From Micrococcus lacusdianchii (GTDB lineage: Bacteria; Actinomycetota; Actinomycetes; Actinomycetales; Micrococcaceae), in the NCBI RefSeq assembly GCF_023155805.1, contig NZ_JAKNUW010000001.1, positions 124,001-188,000 of the forward strand: a DNA stretch of 64,000 nucleotides, in the 5' to 3' direction. Positions 42,430-51,856 of the stretch are shown piece after piece (within the stretch, counting starts at the first letter, position 1; each line of letters opens with the position of its first letter). The notes beneath the pieces were generated by a model. That model was not told the origin of the DNA and made no database searches. It was given only the letters and a program-made list of their open reading frames with translations. Made by a program: the position numbers and the translations under genes.

Positions 42430-43235
42430 CGGGCCTCCAGGGTCCCGGCCACGCGCCCGGCGGCGTCCACCACGGTGGCGGTGCCCGCACGATCCTCCAC
42501 GTGCAGGCGGCGGCGGTCTCCGCCCACGAACGAGCGCACGAAGTCCGAGGCCGGGTGCAGGAGGATCTCCTCCCCGGGGCCCTGCTGCGCGATCCGGGCG
42601 CCCTCGCGGAGCACGAGGACCTCGTCGCCGAGCAGGACAGCCTCGTCCACGTCGTGCGTGACGAACAGGACGGTCTTGGCGAGCTCGCCCTGGATGCGGC
42701 GCATCTCGGCCTGCAGCTCGCCGCGGACCACCGGGTCGACGGCGCTGAACGGCTCGTCCATCAGGAGCACGTCGGGATCCGGGGCGAGGGCGCGGGCCAC
42801 GCCCACGCGCTGGCGCTGGCCGCCGGAGAGCTGCGCCGGGTAGCGCTGCGCCAGCGCCGGGGACAGCCCCACGAGCTCGAGCAGCTCCTGCGCGCGGGTC
42901 CGGTCCGCGGCGGAGACCCGTCCGGTCAGGCGCGGCACGGTCAGGAGGTTGTCCAGCACGGTGCGGTGCGGCAGCAGGCCGGCGTTCTGCATGACGTAGC
43001 CGATCCGGCGGCGCAGCCGCACCGGGTCCAGGGCGGCGGCGTCCTCGTCGTCGATCAGGACACGGCCGGAGCTGGGGTCCACCATGCGGTTGACCATCTG
43101 CAGGAGCGTGGTCTTGCCGCAGCCGGAGGAGCCGAGGAGGACGGTGGTGGTGCGGGACGGGACCTCGAGACTGAAGTCCTCGACGGCGCGGGTGCCGTCC
43201 GGGAACGTCTTGCCCACGTGCTCGAACCGGATCAT
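42426..43235 (-). CDS. QAT family ABC transporter ATP-binding protein
   Basis: A 269-residue ATPase, first gene of the operon. Walker A is GSSGCGKTT (35-43), the Q-loop is GYVMQNAGLLPHRTV, the signature is [14 protein letters not shown], Walker B is VLLMDEPFSAVDP and the switch is FVTHDVDEAVLLGDEVLVL. The segment after residue 235 is short, so the tandem CBS osmosensor of OpuCA is absent; a short beta-rich tail (RRLHVEDRAGTATVVD) takes its place. It powers osmoprotectant import. Confidence 0.88.
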   Translation of the reverse strand: MIRFEHVGKTFPDGTRAVEDFSLEVPSRTTTVLLGSSGCGKTTLLQMVNRMVDPSSGRVLIDDEDAAALDPVRLRRRIGYVMQNAGLLPHRTVLDNLLTVPRLTGRVSAADRTRAQELLELVGLSPALAQRYPAQLSGGQRQRVGVARALAPDPDVLLMDEPFSAVDPVVRGELQAEMRRIQGELAKTVLFVTHDVDEAVLLGDEVLVLREGARIAQQGPGEEILLHPASDFVRSFVGGDRRRLHVEDRAGTATVVDAAGRVAGTLEAR

Positions 43236-43395
43236 GCGGGGGTACTCCAGGGGGTCGGGGAGCATCGGGCGGGGCGCTGCGGGAGCAGACGCGGCCGAAC
43301 GGAGGGTCCCGGGCCGCGCTCCGACGCCTGGTCAGCCAGGATAGGGGTGTGCCGGATCACGCGTCGAGGGGTCGCCGGCGCGGGAGGTCCGCGGC

Positions 43396-44595
43396 TCAGG
43401 CCTCGGTGGTCCGCAGGTGCTCCGCCGCAGCGGCCGCCGTCGCCCGGGCGGGGGCGCCCACCCCCACGAGGGTGGCCGACGCCGGTCCGCACCAGTCCCC
43501 GTAGCCGAGCAGGAACAGCCCGGCCCGGTCCGCGGACGCGGTGGGAGGGTACTGGCGCATGGCCGGGACGTCCCCGCGGCGGGTCAGCCGGAGCGGGCGC
43601 AGATGGCCGAGTGCAGGACGGAAGCCGGTGCACCACACCACGGCGTCCAGCGGCTCGTGCGAGCCGTCCGCCCACACGGCACCGTCCGCGGTGAGCCGCT
43701 CGGGCATCGGCCGGGCCACGAGCAGGCCCGCCTCGCGGGCACGGCGCACCGGCGGCAGGACCACGATGTCCCCCAGGGCTCCGACGCCGGCGTGCTCCCC
43801 GTTCTCACGCCCGTCCGGACCAGCCTGCCCACCCGGGTCGGCCGAGGACCGCACCCGCGCGGAGGCGACACGGAAGAGCGCGGCGCCGTCGACGTCATCG
43901 GGCATCCACCGGGGCGGGCGGCGCGTGGCCCACGTGAGGGCGCGGGCCCCGGGCGCGAGGTCGGCGGCGATCTGCGCGCCGGAGTTGCCACCGCCCACCA
44001 CCAGCACCCGCTGCCCCGCGAAGTCCTCGGCGCGGCGGTAGTCCGCCGTGTGCAGCTGACGGCCGGCGAAGTCCTCCGCACCGGGCAGGTGCGGCAGGAA
44101 CGGGCGGGTCCACGAGCCGGTCGCGGAGATCACGGCGCGGGCGTGCCAGTCGCCGCGGTCCGTGCGCACGGCGAAGCCGCCGTCGGGGGCGTCGGCGACC
44201 TCGAGGACGGTGACGGGCCGGTGCACGGGCAGCTCGTAGCGGCGCTCGTACTCGGTCAGGTAGGCGACCACGTGATCCGCGGAGGGCGTGTCGGGCCCGG
44301 GCCACGCGGGCATCCGCCAACCCGGCAAGGAGCTGGTCTCCGCCGGGGAGAACAGCGTGAGCGAGTCCCAGTAGTGGAGCCAGGACCCGCCCGGGGTCTC
44401 GGCCGTGTCGAGGATGGCGAAGCTCGGCGCCGGTCCGCCCCGGCCGCGCGCGGCGTCCCGGGCCAGGCGGCGCAGGTGGTAGCCGGCGGCGAGGCCGGCC
44501 TGTCCCCCGCCGACGACCAGGACGTCCACGCGCCGCGCATCGCCGGCGGGGGCCTGCGATGCGGGGGCGTGGACGTCCGGGGCGGGGGGCGTCAC
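43396..44595 (-). CDS. Flavin-containing NAD(P)-binding monooxygenase-like protein
   Basis: A 399-residue flavoprotein. The FAD dinucleotide motif is VLVVGGGQAGLAAGYHL (about 25-41), with ETPGGSWLHYWDSLTLFSP. The second Rossmann motif, VLVVGGGNSGAQIAADL, lies near 197-213, and VVWCTGFRPAL near the end. This is the class-B flavin monooxygenase/CzcO-like layout. A loop at about 245-270 rich in Gly/Asp/Ser is unusual. The GTG start overlaps the stop of the SDR gene upstream by 4 bases, so the two are coupled. Confidence 0.78.
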   Translation of the reverse strand: MTPPAPDVHAPASQAPAGDARRVDVLVVGGGQAGLAAGYHLRRLARDAARGRGGPAPSFAILDTAETPGGSWLHYWDSLTLFSPAETSSLPGWRMPAWPGPDTPSADHVVAYLTEYERRYELPVHRPVTVLEVADAPDGGFAVRTDRGDWHARAVISATGSWTRPFLPHLPGAEDFAGRQLHTADYRRAEDFAGQRVLVVGGGNSGAQIAADLAPGARALTWATRRPPRWMPDDVDGAALFRVASARVRSSADPGGQAGPDGRENGEHAGVGALGDIVVLPPVRRAREAGLLVARPMPERLTADGAVWADGSHEPLDAVVWCTGFRPALGHLRPLRLTRRGDVPAMRQYPPTASADRAGLFLLGYGDWCGPASATLVGVGAPARATAAAAAEHLRTTEA

Positions 44596-45512
44596 GGCGT
44601 GGGCATGCCCCCGGTCACCGGGATGGTCGCGCCCACCACGTAGGAGGACTCCGGGGAGGCCAGGAACACGTACGCCGGGGCGAGCTCGGTGGGTTGCCCG
44701 GCGCGGCCCAGCGGAGTGGACTGGCCGAACTCCGGCAGGGCCTCCGGCTTCTGGCCGCCGGAGGGCTGCAGCGGGGTCCAGATCGGACCGGGCGCCACGG
44801 CGTTCACGCGGATGCCCTTCGGGGCCAGCTGCTGGCCCAGGGCCTTCGTGAAGGTGTTGATGGCGGCCTTCGTGGCGGAGTAGTCCACCAGCTGCTCCGG
44901 GGCCATGTAGGCGACCACGGAGGTGGTGTTGATGATCGTGGCGCCCGGCTTCAGGTGCGGCAGGGCGGCCTTGACCAGGCGGAACTGGGCCAGGATGTTG
45001 ATGTCGAAGGTGGCCTCGAGCTGCTCGTCGTCGATGTCCTCGATCGAGTCCTGCGCCACCTGCTTGCCGCCGTTGTTCACCAGCACGTCCAGCCCGCCGA
45101 GCTTCTCGACCGCCTGGGCCACGAGGTCGGCGCAGAACGTCTTGTCGCGGAGGTCGCCGGGGATCCCGACGGCGGTGCGCCCCTCCGCCTGCAGGACCTC
45201 GAGGACGTGCTGGGCGTCCTTCTCCTCCTCGGGCAGGTAGGTGATCACGACGTCGGCGCCCTCGCGCGCGAACGCGATCGCGGTGGCCGCGCCGATGCCG
45301 GAGTCACCGCCGGTGATGAGCGCCTTGCGGCCCTCGAGTCGGCCGGTGCCGCGGTAGGACTTCTCACCCAGGTCGGCCTTCGGCGTCATCTCCGCGTCCA
45401 GGCCGGTGCCGGGCAGCGACTGCTCCGGCGGGCTGATCACGGGGTAGCGCTTCGTGGGGTCCTGCAGGGTGAGCTGGTCGGTGGTGGTGGTGTTCGCGTC
45501 GTCCTGGGACAT
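44592..45512 (-). CDS. SDR family oxidoreductase (YhdG/YghA-like)
   Basis: A 306-residue short-chain dehydrogenase. The cofactor motif is ALITGGDSGIGAATAIAF (about 65-82), NNGGKQVA occupies the NNAG position, and the catalytic pair is YSATKAA. The N-terminal 50 residues (ISPPEQSLPGTGLDAEMTPKADLGEKSYRG without the flanks) are the extended start typical of stress-induced YghA/YdaD-type SDRs. It uses NAD(P)H on an aldehyde or ketone. It is co-transcribed with the flavoprotein gene downstream. Confidence 0.85.
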   Translation of the reverse strand: MSQDDANTTTTDQLTLQDPTKRYPVISPPEQSLPGTGLDAEMTPKADLGEKSYRGTGRLEGRKALITGGDSGIGAATAIAFAREGADVVITYLPEEEKDAQHVLEVLQAEGRTAVGIPGDLRDKTFCADLVAQAVEKLGGLDVLVNNGGKQVAQDSIEDIDDEQLEATFDINILAQFRLVKAALPHLKPGATIINTTSVVAYMAPEQLVDYSATKAAINTFTKALGQQLAPKGIRVNAVAPGPIWTPLQPSGGQKPEALPEFGQSTPLGRAGQPTELAPAYVFLASPESSYVVGATIPVTGGMPTP

Positions 45513-45632
45513 GTCGTGCTCCTTCGCTTCGTCTGTGTGGCCGCCGCGCGAGCCGCGCCGGCCCTCCCAGCGTAGGAAGCCCCTCCGGCCGGGGCCAGCC
45601 CTCAGGTGCGCGGCCGCCGAGCGGGCACGCAG

Positions 45633-46265
45633 TCAGCGCGGCAGGGGCTCGGTGTCCTCGTTCGCGGCGAGACCCGCCTCCACCTTGCGGCGGTGGTCGG
45701 CCTCCCACTCGTCCAGGCTCATGGCGTCCTCCGCGGCGGCCTTGGCCTGGGCGGCGGCGAACGCCTCCTCCGCAGCGTCCGCCGGCACGACGACGACCCC
45801 CTCCTCGTCCGCGACGATCACGTCCCCGGTGCGCACCGCCACGCCGCCGACCCGCACGTCCTCCTGGGAGACCGCGCCCTTCTTGGTGCCCGGCTTGGGG
45901 AAGACGCCCCGCGCGAAGATCGGGAAGCCGAGCTCCCGGGCCTCGGCGACGTCCCGGATGTTGCCGTCCACCACGAACCCGGCGATCCCGCGGCGCTGGG
46001 CCACCGCGCACACGTTGCCGCCGGCCACCGCCGGGGCCGAGCCGCCGGCGTCGACCACGATCACCGAGCCCGGGGCCGCCCGGTAGACCGCCGCGTGCAT
46101 CATGAGGTTGTCCCCGGGGGCGCAGCGCACGGCGTGCACGGGGCCCGTCACGGCGGGCATGCCGGCCCACAGCGGGCGGATGCCCGGGTCCATCACGCGG
46201 TCCTCGGGGACCTGCTCCGCGAGGGCCGTGGCGGGCAGGGACGGGCGGGTCGGGCGGCCGGTCAT
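45633..46265 (-). CDS. RraA-like protein (demethylmenaquinone methyltransferase-like/HMG aldolase fold)
   Basis: A 210-residue RraA-family protein. GGNVCAVAQRRGIAGFVVDGNIRD near residues 83-106 is the family signature, with a conserved Arg-Asp pair for metal or substrate. Members are either regulators of RNase E or class II aldolases such as 4-hydroxy-4-methyl-2-oxoglutarate aldolase; with Asp after the Arg, the aldolase-type reading is favoured. The C-terminal 30-residue helical extension (LDEWEADHRRKVEAGL) is typical of the catabolic branch. GGAGGAG precedes the ATG. Confidence 0.75.
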   Translation of the reverse strand: MTGRPTRPSLPATALAEQVPEDRVMDPGIRPLWAGMPAVTGPVHAVRCAPGDNLMMHAAVYRAAPGSVIVVDAGGSAPAVAGGNVCAVAQRRGIAGFVVDGNIRDVAEARELGFPIFARGVFPKPGTKKGAVSQEDVRVGGVAVRTGDVIVADEEGVVVVPADAAEEAFAAAQAKAAAEDAMSLDEWEADHRRKVEAGLAANEDTEPLPR

Positions 46266-46406
46266 GGTGCTCCTCCGGGGTGACGGGCGCGGTCGGCGCG
46301 CGGGGATGACTCTCGCCACGGTCCCACGCGGGGGACCAGGCTGCAAGCAGGGCCGACCGGCCGGGGAGTGGCCGCGCGGGCGGGACGGGCGGGCCGGGGC
46401 GGGGAC

Positions 46407-47558
46407 TCAGCCGCCGAGCCCGGCCAGCGCCCGCCGGGTCTCGGCGACCAGCTCCGCGGTCGGCTCACAGCCGACGGCGACGCGCACGAACCCGGGCGCG
46501 ACGTCGTCGCCCCAGCGGGCTCGGCGCTCCGCCGAGGTGTGGGTGCCGCCGAAGCTCGTGGCCGGCACCATCCACCGCATGGCGCCGATGAACCGCTCGG
46601 CCGTGGCCTCGTCCGCGAAGGTGACCCCGATGAGCGGGCCGTGGGCGGTCATCTGGCGGGCGACGACGTCGCGGTCCGGGTGGTCCGGCAGCCCCGGGTA
46701 CGCCACCGCCCCCACCGGACGTCCGGCGCCGACCTGACCCGCGAACAGCTCCGCGAGCGCCTGTGCCGAGGCGCACATGCGCGCGAACCGGACCTCGAGG
46801 GTCTCCAGGCCGCGGTGGATCAGCCACGACTCGTGCGCGCCGGGGATCCCACCCACCAGCGTGCGCCAGCGCCGCACCCGCTCCAGCACGGCCTCGTCCC
46901 GCGTGGAGACGTGCCCGCCGAGCGCGTCCGAGTGCCCGTTGACGGCCTTGGTGTCCGAGCTGACCACGACGTCCGCGCCGAGTTCCAGGGGCCGCTGCCC
47001 CAGCGGGGTCAGGGTGGTGTTGTCCACCACGACGACGGCACCCGCCGCGTGCGCCCGCTCGGCCACGGCGGCGATGTCCGCCACACGCAGCCCCGGGTTG
47101 GACGGGGTCTCGAGGTACACCATGCGGTATCCGGCGAGGTCGCGGGAGGCGACCTCCGGCGTCGGGACGTGCTCCACCCGAATGCCGCGCGGCACGAGGA
47201 ACGCGTCCGCGAGCTGCCGGACGGCGCCGTAGCCGTCCGAGGGCAGCAGGACGCGGTCGCCGGCCTCGAGCAGGGGCATCAGGACGGCGGCGATGGCCGC
47301 CATGCCGGAGGGGAACGCGAGCGTGGGGGCGCCCTCGAGCGCGGCGAGGGACTCCTCGAGCACCGTCCACGTGGGCGAGTCCCAGCGGCCGTACTGGTAG
47401 GCCGCGCCGGAGAGGGCCGGGTCCCCGGGGACGGCGAACGTGCTCGCGCCGACCAGCGGCGCCGCGATCGGCTCCCCCGGGCCGAGGTGCTCTGTCCGGT
47501 GGTGCAGGACGGGCGCGAAGGCGGGGACGGGAGGCGTCAGGTCTGTGAACGCGGTCAT
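46407..47558 (-). CDS. Cys/Met metabolism PLP-dependent enzyme (cystathionine gamma-lyase/beta-lyase type)
   Basis: A 383-residue fold-type I PLP enzyme. YQYGRWDSPTWTVLEESLAALEGA carries the Tyr-x-Arg region for phosphate contact, TLAFPSGMAAIAAVL the Ser-Gly-Met cofactor loop, and SSDTKAVNGHSDALGG the Schiff-base Lys. It would act in transsulfuration or methionine/cysteine breakdown; the exact reaction is unresolved. An ATG three codons earlier (47567) is equally possible. Confidence 0.82.
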   Translation of the reverse strand: MTAFTDLTPPVPAFAPVLHHRTEHLGPGEPIAAPLVGASTFAVPGDPALSGAAYQYGRWDSPTWTVLEESLAALEGAPTLAFPSGMAAIAAVLMPLLEAGDRVLLPSDGYGAVRQLADAFLVPRGIRVEHVPTPEVASRDLAGYRMVYLETPSNPGLRVADIAAVAERAHAAGAVVVVDNTTLTPLGQRPLELGADVVVSSDTKAVNGHSDALGGHVSTRDEAVLERVRRWRTLVGGIPGAHESWLIHRGLETLEVRFARMCASAQALAELFAGQVGAGRPVGAVAYPGLPDHPDRDVVARQMTAHGPLIGVTFADEATAERFIGAMRWMVPATSFGGTHTSAERRARWGDDVAPGFVRVAVGCEPTAELVAETRRALAGLGG

Positions 47559-47640
47559 GCCGCCCATTGTGCTCCGGTCGCACGACGCCGGTCCCCGCCT
47601 CCGGCCTCACCTCGGCCGAGGGCCCGGCGGCGGACGCCGG

Positions 47641-47763
47641 GGCGGCCCGCTCCGTGAAGCTCACGCCGATCGGCTGAGCCGGCCCGCGGAGAACGGCCAC
47701 GAGGTCACGGACTTCATCAAGCGCGGCGCCGCGGAGTGGACCATCACGGTCAAGAAGGCCTGA
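47641..47763 (+). pseudogene. Frameshifted remnant of a small gene
   Basis: A frame reading SVKLTPIG stops at 47679, while an adjacent frame continues LSRPAENGHEVTDFIKRGAAEWTITVKKA to the stop at 47761-47763. Joining them by one inserted base gives a coherent C-terminus with an amphipathic, strand-like end. I do not recognise the family. The remaining part of this 326-base intergenic stretch (47559-47884) shows no gene, only a GC-rich run before the ion channel start. Confidence 0.35.
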
Positions 47764-47884
47764 CCCCGCCGGACCCCGGCGGGACACCCTCCGCCAGGGT
47801 CCGTGGCAGGGTGGAGCCCGGCGGCCCGCCCGGACCGCCGCGGCCCGCACCCCGGGCCCGCCCGGCTCGAGGGACGAGGACCGC

Positions 47885-48763
47885 ATGGACGTGCTGCTGA
47901 CGCTGATCGGCGTCGTGCTGATCGCGGTGGGGCTGCGGGACATGTTCCACGCCCTCCTGCACCCCCGCTCGCAGGGCACGCTCACGGACCTGGTCCTCAC
48001 GGGCGCATGGCGGCTCTCCCGGGCCACGGGCCACGCGCTGGGCGGGACCGTGGGACCCGCGGCCATGGTGGCCGTGATCCTGATGTGGGTCCTGCTGCAG
48101 GTGGCCGGGTGGGCGCTCGTCTACCTGCCGCACCTGCCGGACGGCTTCTCCTACTCCCCCGGCGTCGACCCGTCCGACTACACCCGCCCCGCCGAGGCCG
48201 TCTACGCCTCCCTCGTGAGCCTGGCCACCCTGGGCCTGGGGGACGTGGTCCCCACGCACCCGATCCTCCGGCTCCTGGTCCCCTTGGAGGCGCTGACCGG
48301 CTTCGCCCTGCTGACGGCGGCACTCACGTGGTTCGCGCAGATCCACCCGCCGCTGAGCCGGCGTCGCGCGCTGGCCGCCGAGCTGCACGGGCTCGCCGCG
48401 GCCCGGTGGCACGAGGGCCTCGACGAGAGGGACCCCGCGGCGGTCTCCCGCGTGCTCGACGACGTCACGGGTCAGGTCCTGCGCGTCGGGGTGGACCTCA
48501 CCCAGCACTCGGAGACGTACAACTTCCGCGAGTCGGACCCGGCCCTCGCGCTCTCCGCGCAGCTGCCGTACGCGCTCGAGCTCCGCGACGCCGCCCGCCG
48601 CGCCGCCTCCCCGGACGTCCGCATGAGCGGCGAGCGCCTGGCCGGGGCGCTCGAACGGCTGCGGGAGGCACTCGTGTCCGGGTTCACGGTGGACGGGGAC
48701 TCGGTGGAGGAGGCCGTGGCCTCGTACGCGGCGGACCACGGGCGGGCCCCGCGCCCGGCCTGA
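47885..48763 (+). CDS. Two-TM potassium-channel-like protein
   Basis: A 292-residue membrane protein. Hydrophobic segments lie at about 4-22, 55-80 and 130-160. The pore region reads SLVSLATLGLGDVVPTHP, where TLGLGD stands for the usual TVGYGD selectivity filter, followed by an inner helix (LRLLVPLEALTGFALLTAALTWF). The C-terminal half is cytoplasmic and helical, with no recognisable RCK domain. It resembles Ion_trans_2 proteins; with Leu in place of Tyr the ion selectivity is uncertain. Confidence 0.7.
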   Translation: MDVLLTLIGVVLIAVGLRDMFHALLHPRSQGTLTDLVLTGAWRLSRATGHALGGTVGPAAMVAVILMWVLLQVAGWALVYLPHLPDGFSYSPGVDPSDYTRPAEAVYASLVSLATLGLGDVVPTHPILRLLVPLEALTGFALLTAALTWFAQIHPPLSRRRALAAELHGLAAARWHEGLDERDPAAVSRVLDDVTGQVLRVGVDLTQHSETYNFRESDPALALSAQLPYALELRDAARRAASPDVRMSGERLAGALERLREALVSGFTVDGDSVEEAVASYAADHGRAPRPA

Positions 48764-48812
48764 CGGCCTCCACGCCCAGCGCGTGTCCGGAGCCGTGCAC
48801 TAGCCTCTCCGG

Positions 48813-49532
48813 GTGCCCTCCCTCGAGCTCGACCACGGAACCCTGTCCTACGAGGCCCTCGCGAAGCGGCTGGCCGAGCGCTTCCACGTGATCGCCCCGG
48901 ACATGCTCGGCCACGGCGAGTCGGAGCGCCTGGACGCGTTCACCCTCGAGGACCAGGCCACCGCCCTGAACCAGCTGATCGTGCACGACGGCTACCCGGA
49001 GGCCCACGTGGTGGGGTACTCGATGGGCTCGTACATCGCGGCGCGCGCCGCGATCCAGGAGCCGGACCACGTGCAGCGGCTGGTGCTGGTGTGCCCGAAG
49101 GCGGCGGGGAGGACGTCGTCCACCGTCACGGCCGCGGAGCGCGCGGGTCTCGACCCGGAGACGGCCTCCGCGGACGACCTGATGGCCGCCCTCCAGGAGG
49201 CCATCTGGTCCTCGGCGACGGACGCGGACCGGCGTCGGGAGATCCTGCACGTGGTGAACGCGGCGGAGAACCTCTCCCGCGAGGAGCGCCGGACCAACGA
49301 GGAGTCGATCGAGGGGTTCGACCTGCGCCCGGGCCTGCCCACGGTGACCGCCCGCACCCTGGTGCTCTCCGGCGCCGAGGACGGCCTGAACCCGCCGGAG
49401 GCCGGCCGCGCGGTGGCGGACCTGATCCCGGGCGCCCGGTTCGAGGTCTACGAGCGCTCCGGCCACATGCTCCCCTACGAGGAGACCGAGCGGTTCACGG
49501 CGGACGTGACCGCGTTCCTCACCGCGGACTGA
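48813..49532 (+). CDS. Alpha/beta hydrolase, possibly missing the oxyanion segment
   Basis: A 239-residue hydrolase. The nucleophile elbow is GYSMGSYIAARAA (Ser about 71), the acid is in LVLSGAEDGLNPPEA, and the His is in YERSGHMLPYEE. The N-terminus is short: MPSLELDHGTLSYE jumps straight to ALAKRLAERFHVIAPDMLGHGESE. The usual His-Gly-Phe/Gly strand-loop of about 25 residues, which forms the oxyanion hole, is absent. This looks like an in-frame deletion. Activity is therefore doubtful. The GTG start follows the channel gene by 49 bases. Confidence 0.7.
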   Translation: MPSLELDHGTLSYEALAKRLAERFHVIAPDMLGHGESERLDAFTLEDQATALNQLIVHDGYPEAHVVGYSMGSYIAARAAIQEPDHVQRLVLVCPKAAGRTSSTVTAAERAGLDPETASADDLMAALQEAIWSSATDADRRREILHVVNAAENLSREERRTNEESIEGFDLRPGLPTVTARTLVLSGAEDGLNPPEAGRAVADLIPGARFEVYERSGHMLPYEETERFTADVTAFLTAD

Positions 49533-49595
49533 CCGGCCCGGCCGGGGGGCTCAGTCGAGCCTCGTCGAGCTCCACGTCTCCATTAGGGTGCAGAT

Positions 49596-51702
49596 GTGAG
49601 ATCCCAGGGACGCCGTACGGACGTGGCCATCGACGAACCGGGCGACCGGCTCCTCCAGGGCCTCCCGGAACGACGTTTCCGGCCCGAGCTGCACGGCCTA
49701 CGGGGCCTGGCGATCCTCGGCGTCGTGCTGTTCCACACTCTTCGGCGACGGCCGCATCTCCGGCGGCATCGACCTGTTCCTCGCGGTCAGCGGCTTCCTG
49801 TTCACGGGCATGCTCCTGCGCGAGGCCGCCGAGAGGGGCGGGCGGATCGACGCGGGGCGCTACTTCGGCCGCCTCGCCCGCCGCATCCTCGCGCCGGCGG
49901 CTCTCGTCGTGGCCGCGACGACGGCGCTGGGTCTGCTCGCCCTGCCCTTCACCCGGCACGCCCAGCTGTGGGCTGAGGCCCGCGCATCCCTGCTCTACTA
50001 CGAGAACCTCGAGCTGATCTCGTCCCAGCTCGCCTACGGCGCCGCCGGACCGGAGACCTCGCCGTTCCAGCACTTCTGGTCCCTCTCCGTGCAGGGGCAG
50101 TTCTATCTGGTCTGGCCTCTGGTGGCGCTGCTCGCCGTCGGGATCGCCCGACGGCTGAGGCGGTCCGCCGCAGCGGTGATGGCCGTGCTGACGGGCCTCA
50201 TCCTGGCGGGGTCCTTCGCCTACGCCCTCTATCTGGGATCCGTCCACCAGCCGGAGGCGTATCTGGCCACGGGGACGCGCCTGTGGCAGCTGGCCTTCGG
50301 CGGACTGCTCGCCCTCCTGGGTACACGGCTGACCCTGCCGCGTCCGGTCCGCGGTGCGGCCGGGTGGCTGGGCGTGCTGCTGGTCGTCTCGTGTGGTCTG
50401 GTGCTCGACGGCGCGCAGCTGTTCCCGGGCCCGTGGTCCCTGTGGCCGCTGGCCGGTCTCGCACTCGTGCTCGCGGCGGGCGGGCCCGAGGGCGGCGCGG
50501 CCGACGCTCCCGGGACCGCCACCCGACTGCTCTCCGGGCGGGTGTTCTCCTGGGTGGGAGACCACTCGTACGCCCTCTATCTGTGGCACTGGCCGCTGCT
50601 CATCTTCGCCATGGAGCTCCTCGACCGGGAGTCCGTGGGCCTGGGGCTCGCCGCCGTGATCCTGTCCGCCTCCTTCCTGCTCGCCTGGCTCACCCACCGG
50701 CTCGTGGAGGGGCCGCTCACCCGGCTCCCCCGCGGGGCCTCGAGCCGGAGGCTGCGGCGCCTGAACCGGACCTCGATCGCGGCAGGGCTCTTGGTGCTGC
50801 TGGCCGGCGGCGGAGCGGCGACGGCGGCGATCGGATCCCGGCCGGATCCGTCCGCCGTCGCGGAGGCCTCTCCGCTCCACCCCGGGGCCATGGTCACCGC
50901 GGGCGCCGCCGCCGCACCGGCCGACGTCGACCCCGTGCCCGCCCTCGACGTGCTGCCCTCCGTGCGTCCGGACTACTACGCGTGGGGCTGCAAGCAGAGC
51001 GCCCACCAGACGCCCGGCACGGAGGAGGTCCTCGTGTGCGACGACCCGAACCCGCCGGAGGAGCCGCGGGCGCGCGTCGTCGTCGCCGGCGGCTCCCACG
51101 CGGGCCACTGGGTGTCCGCGGTGCGCCAGGTGGCGGACCGCCAGGACTGGGAGGTCCTGGTGGTGGACCGCTCCAGCTGCCCCTTCGGCCGGCTGGAGGG
51201 CGAGGACGACCCCAAGTGCCAGGAGTGGCAGGACAACTTCGTCGAGTGGCTCCGGACGGCCGACGCCGACCTCGTCATCACGCCCGGGACGCGCATGGAC
51301 ACCAAGCGGGAGTTCATCATGGACGAGGCGCCGGAGCGCTGGCGGCAGATCAGCGAGACGGGGACGGACGTGCTGCTGCTGCGCGGCACCCCCCGCCGCT
51401 TCGGCCACGTCTCCGACTGCCTGGCCGAGGGCCGAGCCTCCGCGGAGTGCGGCCCCTCCACCGCGCAGATCGCCGAGCAGAACCCGCTCGAGCTCGCCGA
51501 CCTCCCCGAGGGCGTGCATGCCGTGGACCTGCTGGAGAACGTCTGCCCCGCGCTGCGCGAGGGCGGGGAGAAATGCGACGCCGTCGTGGGCAATGTGGTC
51601 GTCTGGCATGACGGACACCACCTGACCAACGACTTCGCGGCCTCCGCCTCCCCGATCCTCGAGGAGAAGATGCGGGAGGCGGTGCCGGCACTGTTCCGGT
51701 GA
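49596..51702 (+). pseudogene. OafA/YrhL-type acyltransferase with SGNH domain, frameshifted
   Basis: A surface-polysaccharide O-acetyltransferase of about 700 residues in two frames. Frame one begins at GTG 49596 and reads RFRPELHGLRGLAILGVVLFH, the canonical start of the acyltransferase-3 domain, then goes out of frame near 49737. The next frame continues LFGDGRISGGIDLFLAVSGFL through about ten membrane segments. An extracytoplasmic SGNH domain follows (VVVAGGSHAGHW, and WHDGHHLTNDF near the end), stopping at 51702. One surplus base around 49735-49742 separates the parts. The N-terminal His of the acyltransferase domain lies at the break, so function is probably lost unless this is an assembly error. 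Confidence 0.75.
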
Positions 51703-51769
51703 CGTCTGGTGAGCCCGAGCCGCTGAGGGCCCTGCTGCGCGCCGGCTGGGGGGGCGTGAGCCCCGGGCT

Positions 51770-51821
51770 CGGGCGCACTACTGCCACGTAGACCGGGATC
51801 TGCGTGGCAGTACTGCGCCCG
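51770..51821. terminator. Long hairpin between convergent genes
   Basis: Arms 51770-51788 and 51803-51821 pair over 19 bases with one mismatch and a 14-base loop. It lies between the convergent ends of the acyltransferase and the amidohydrolase, so it can serve both as terminator. Confidence 0.65.
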
Positions 51822-51856
51822 GGCGAGGAGGAGGACGACGGGGCCAGCCCGGCCCC

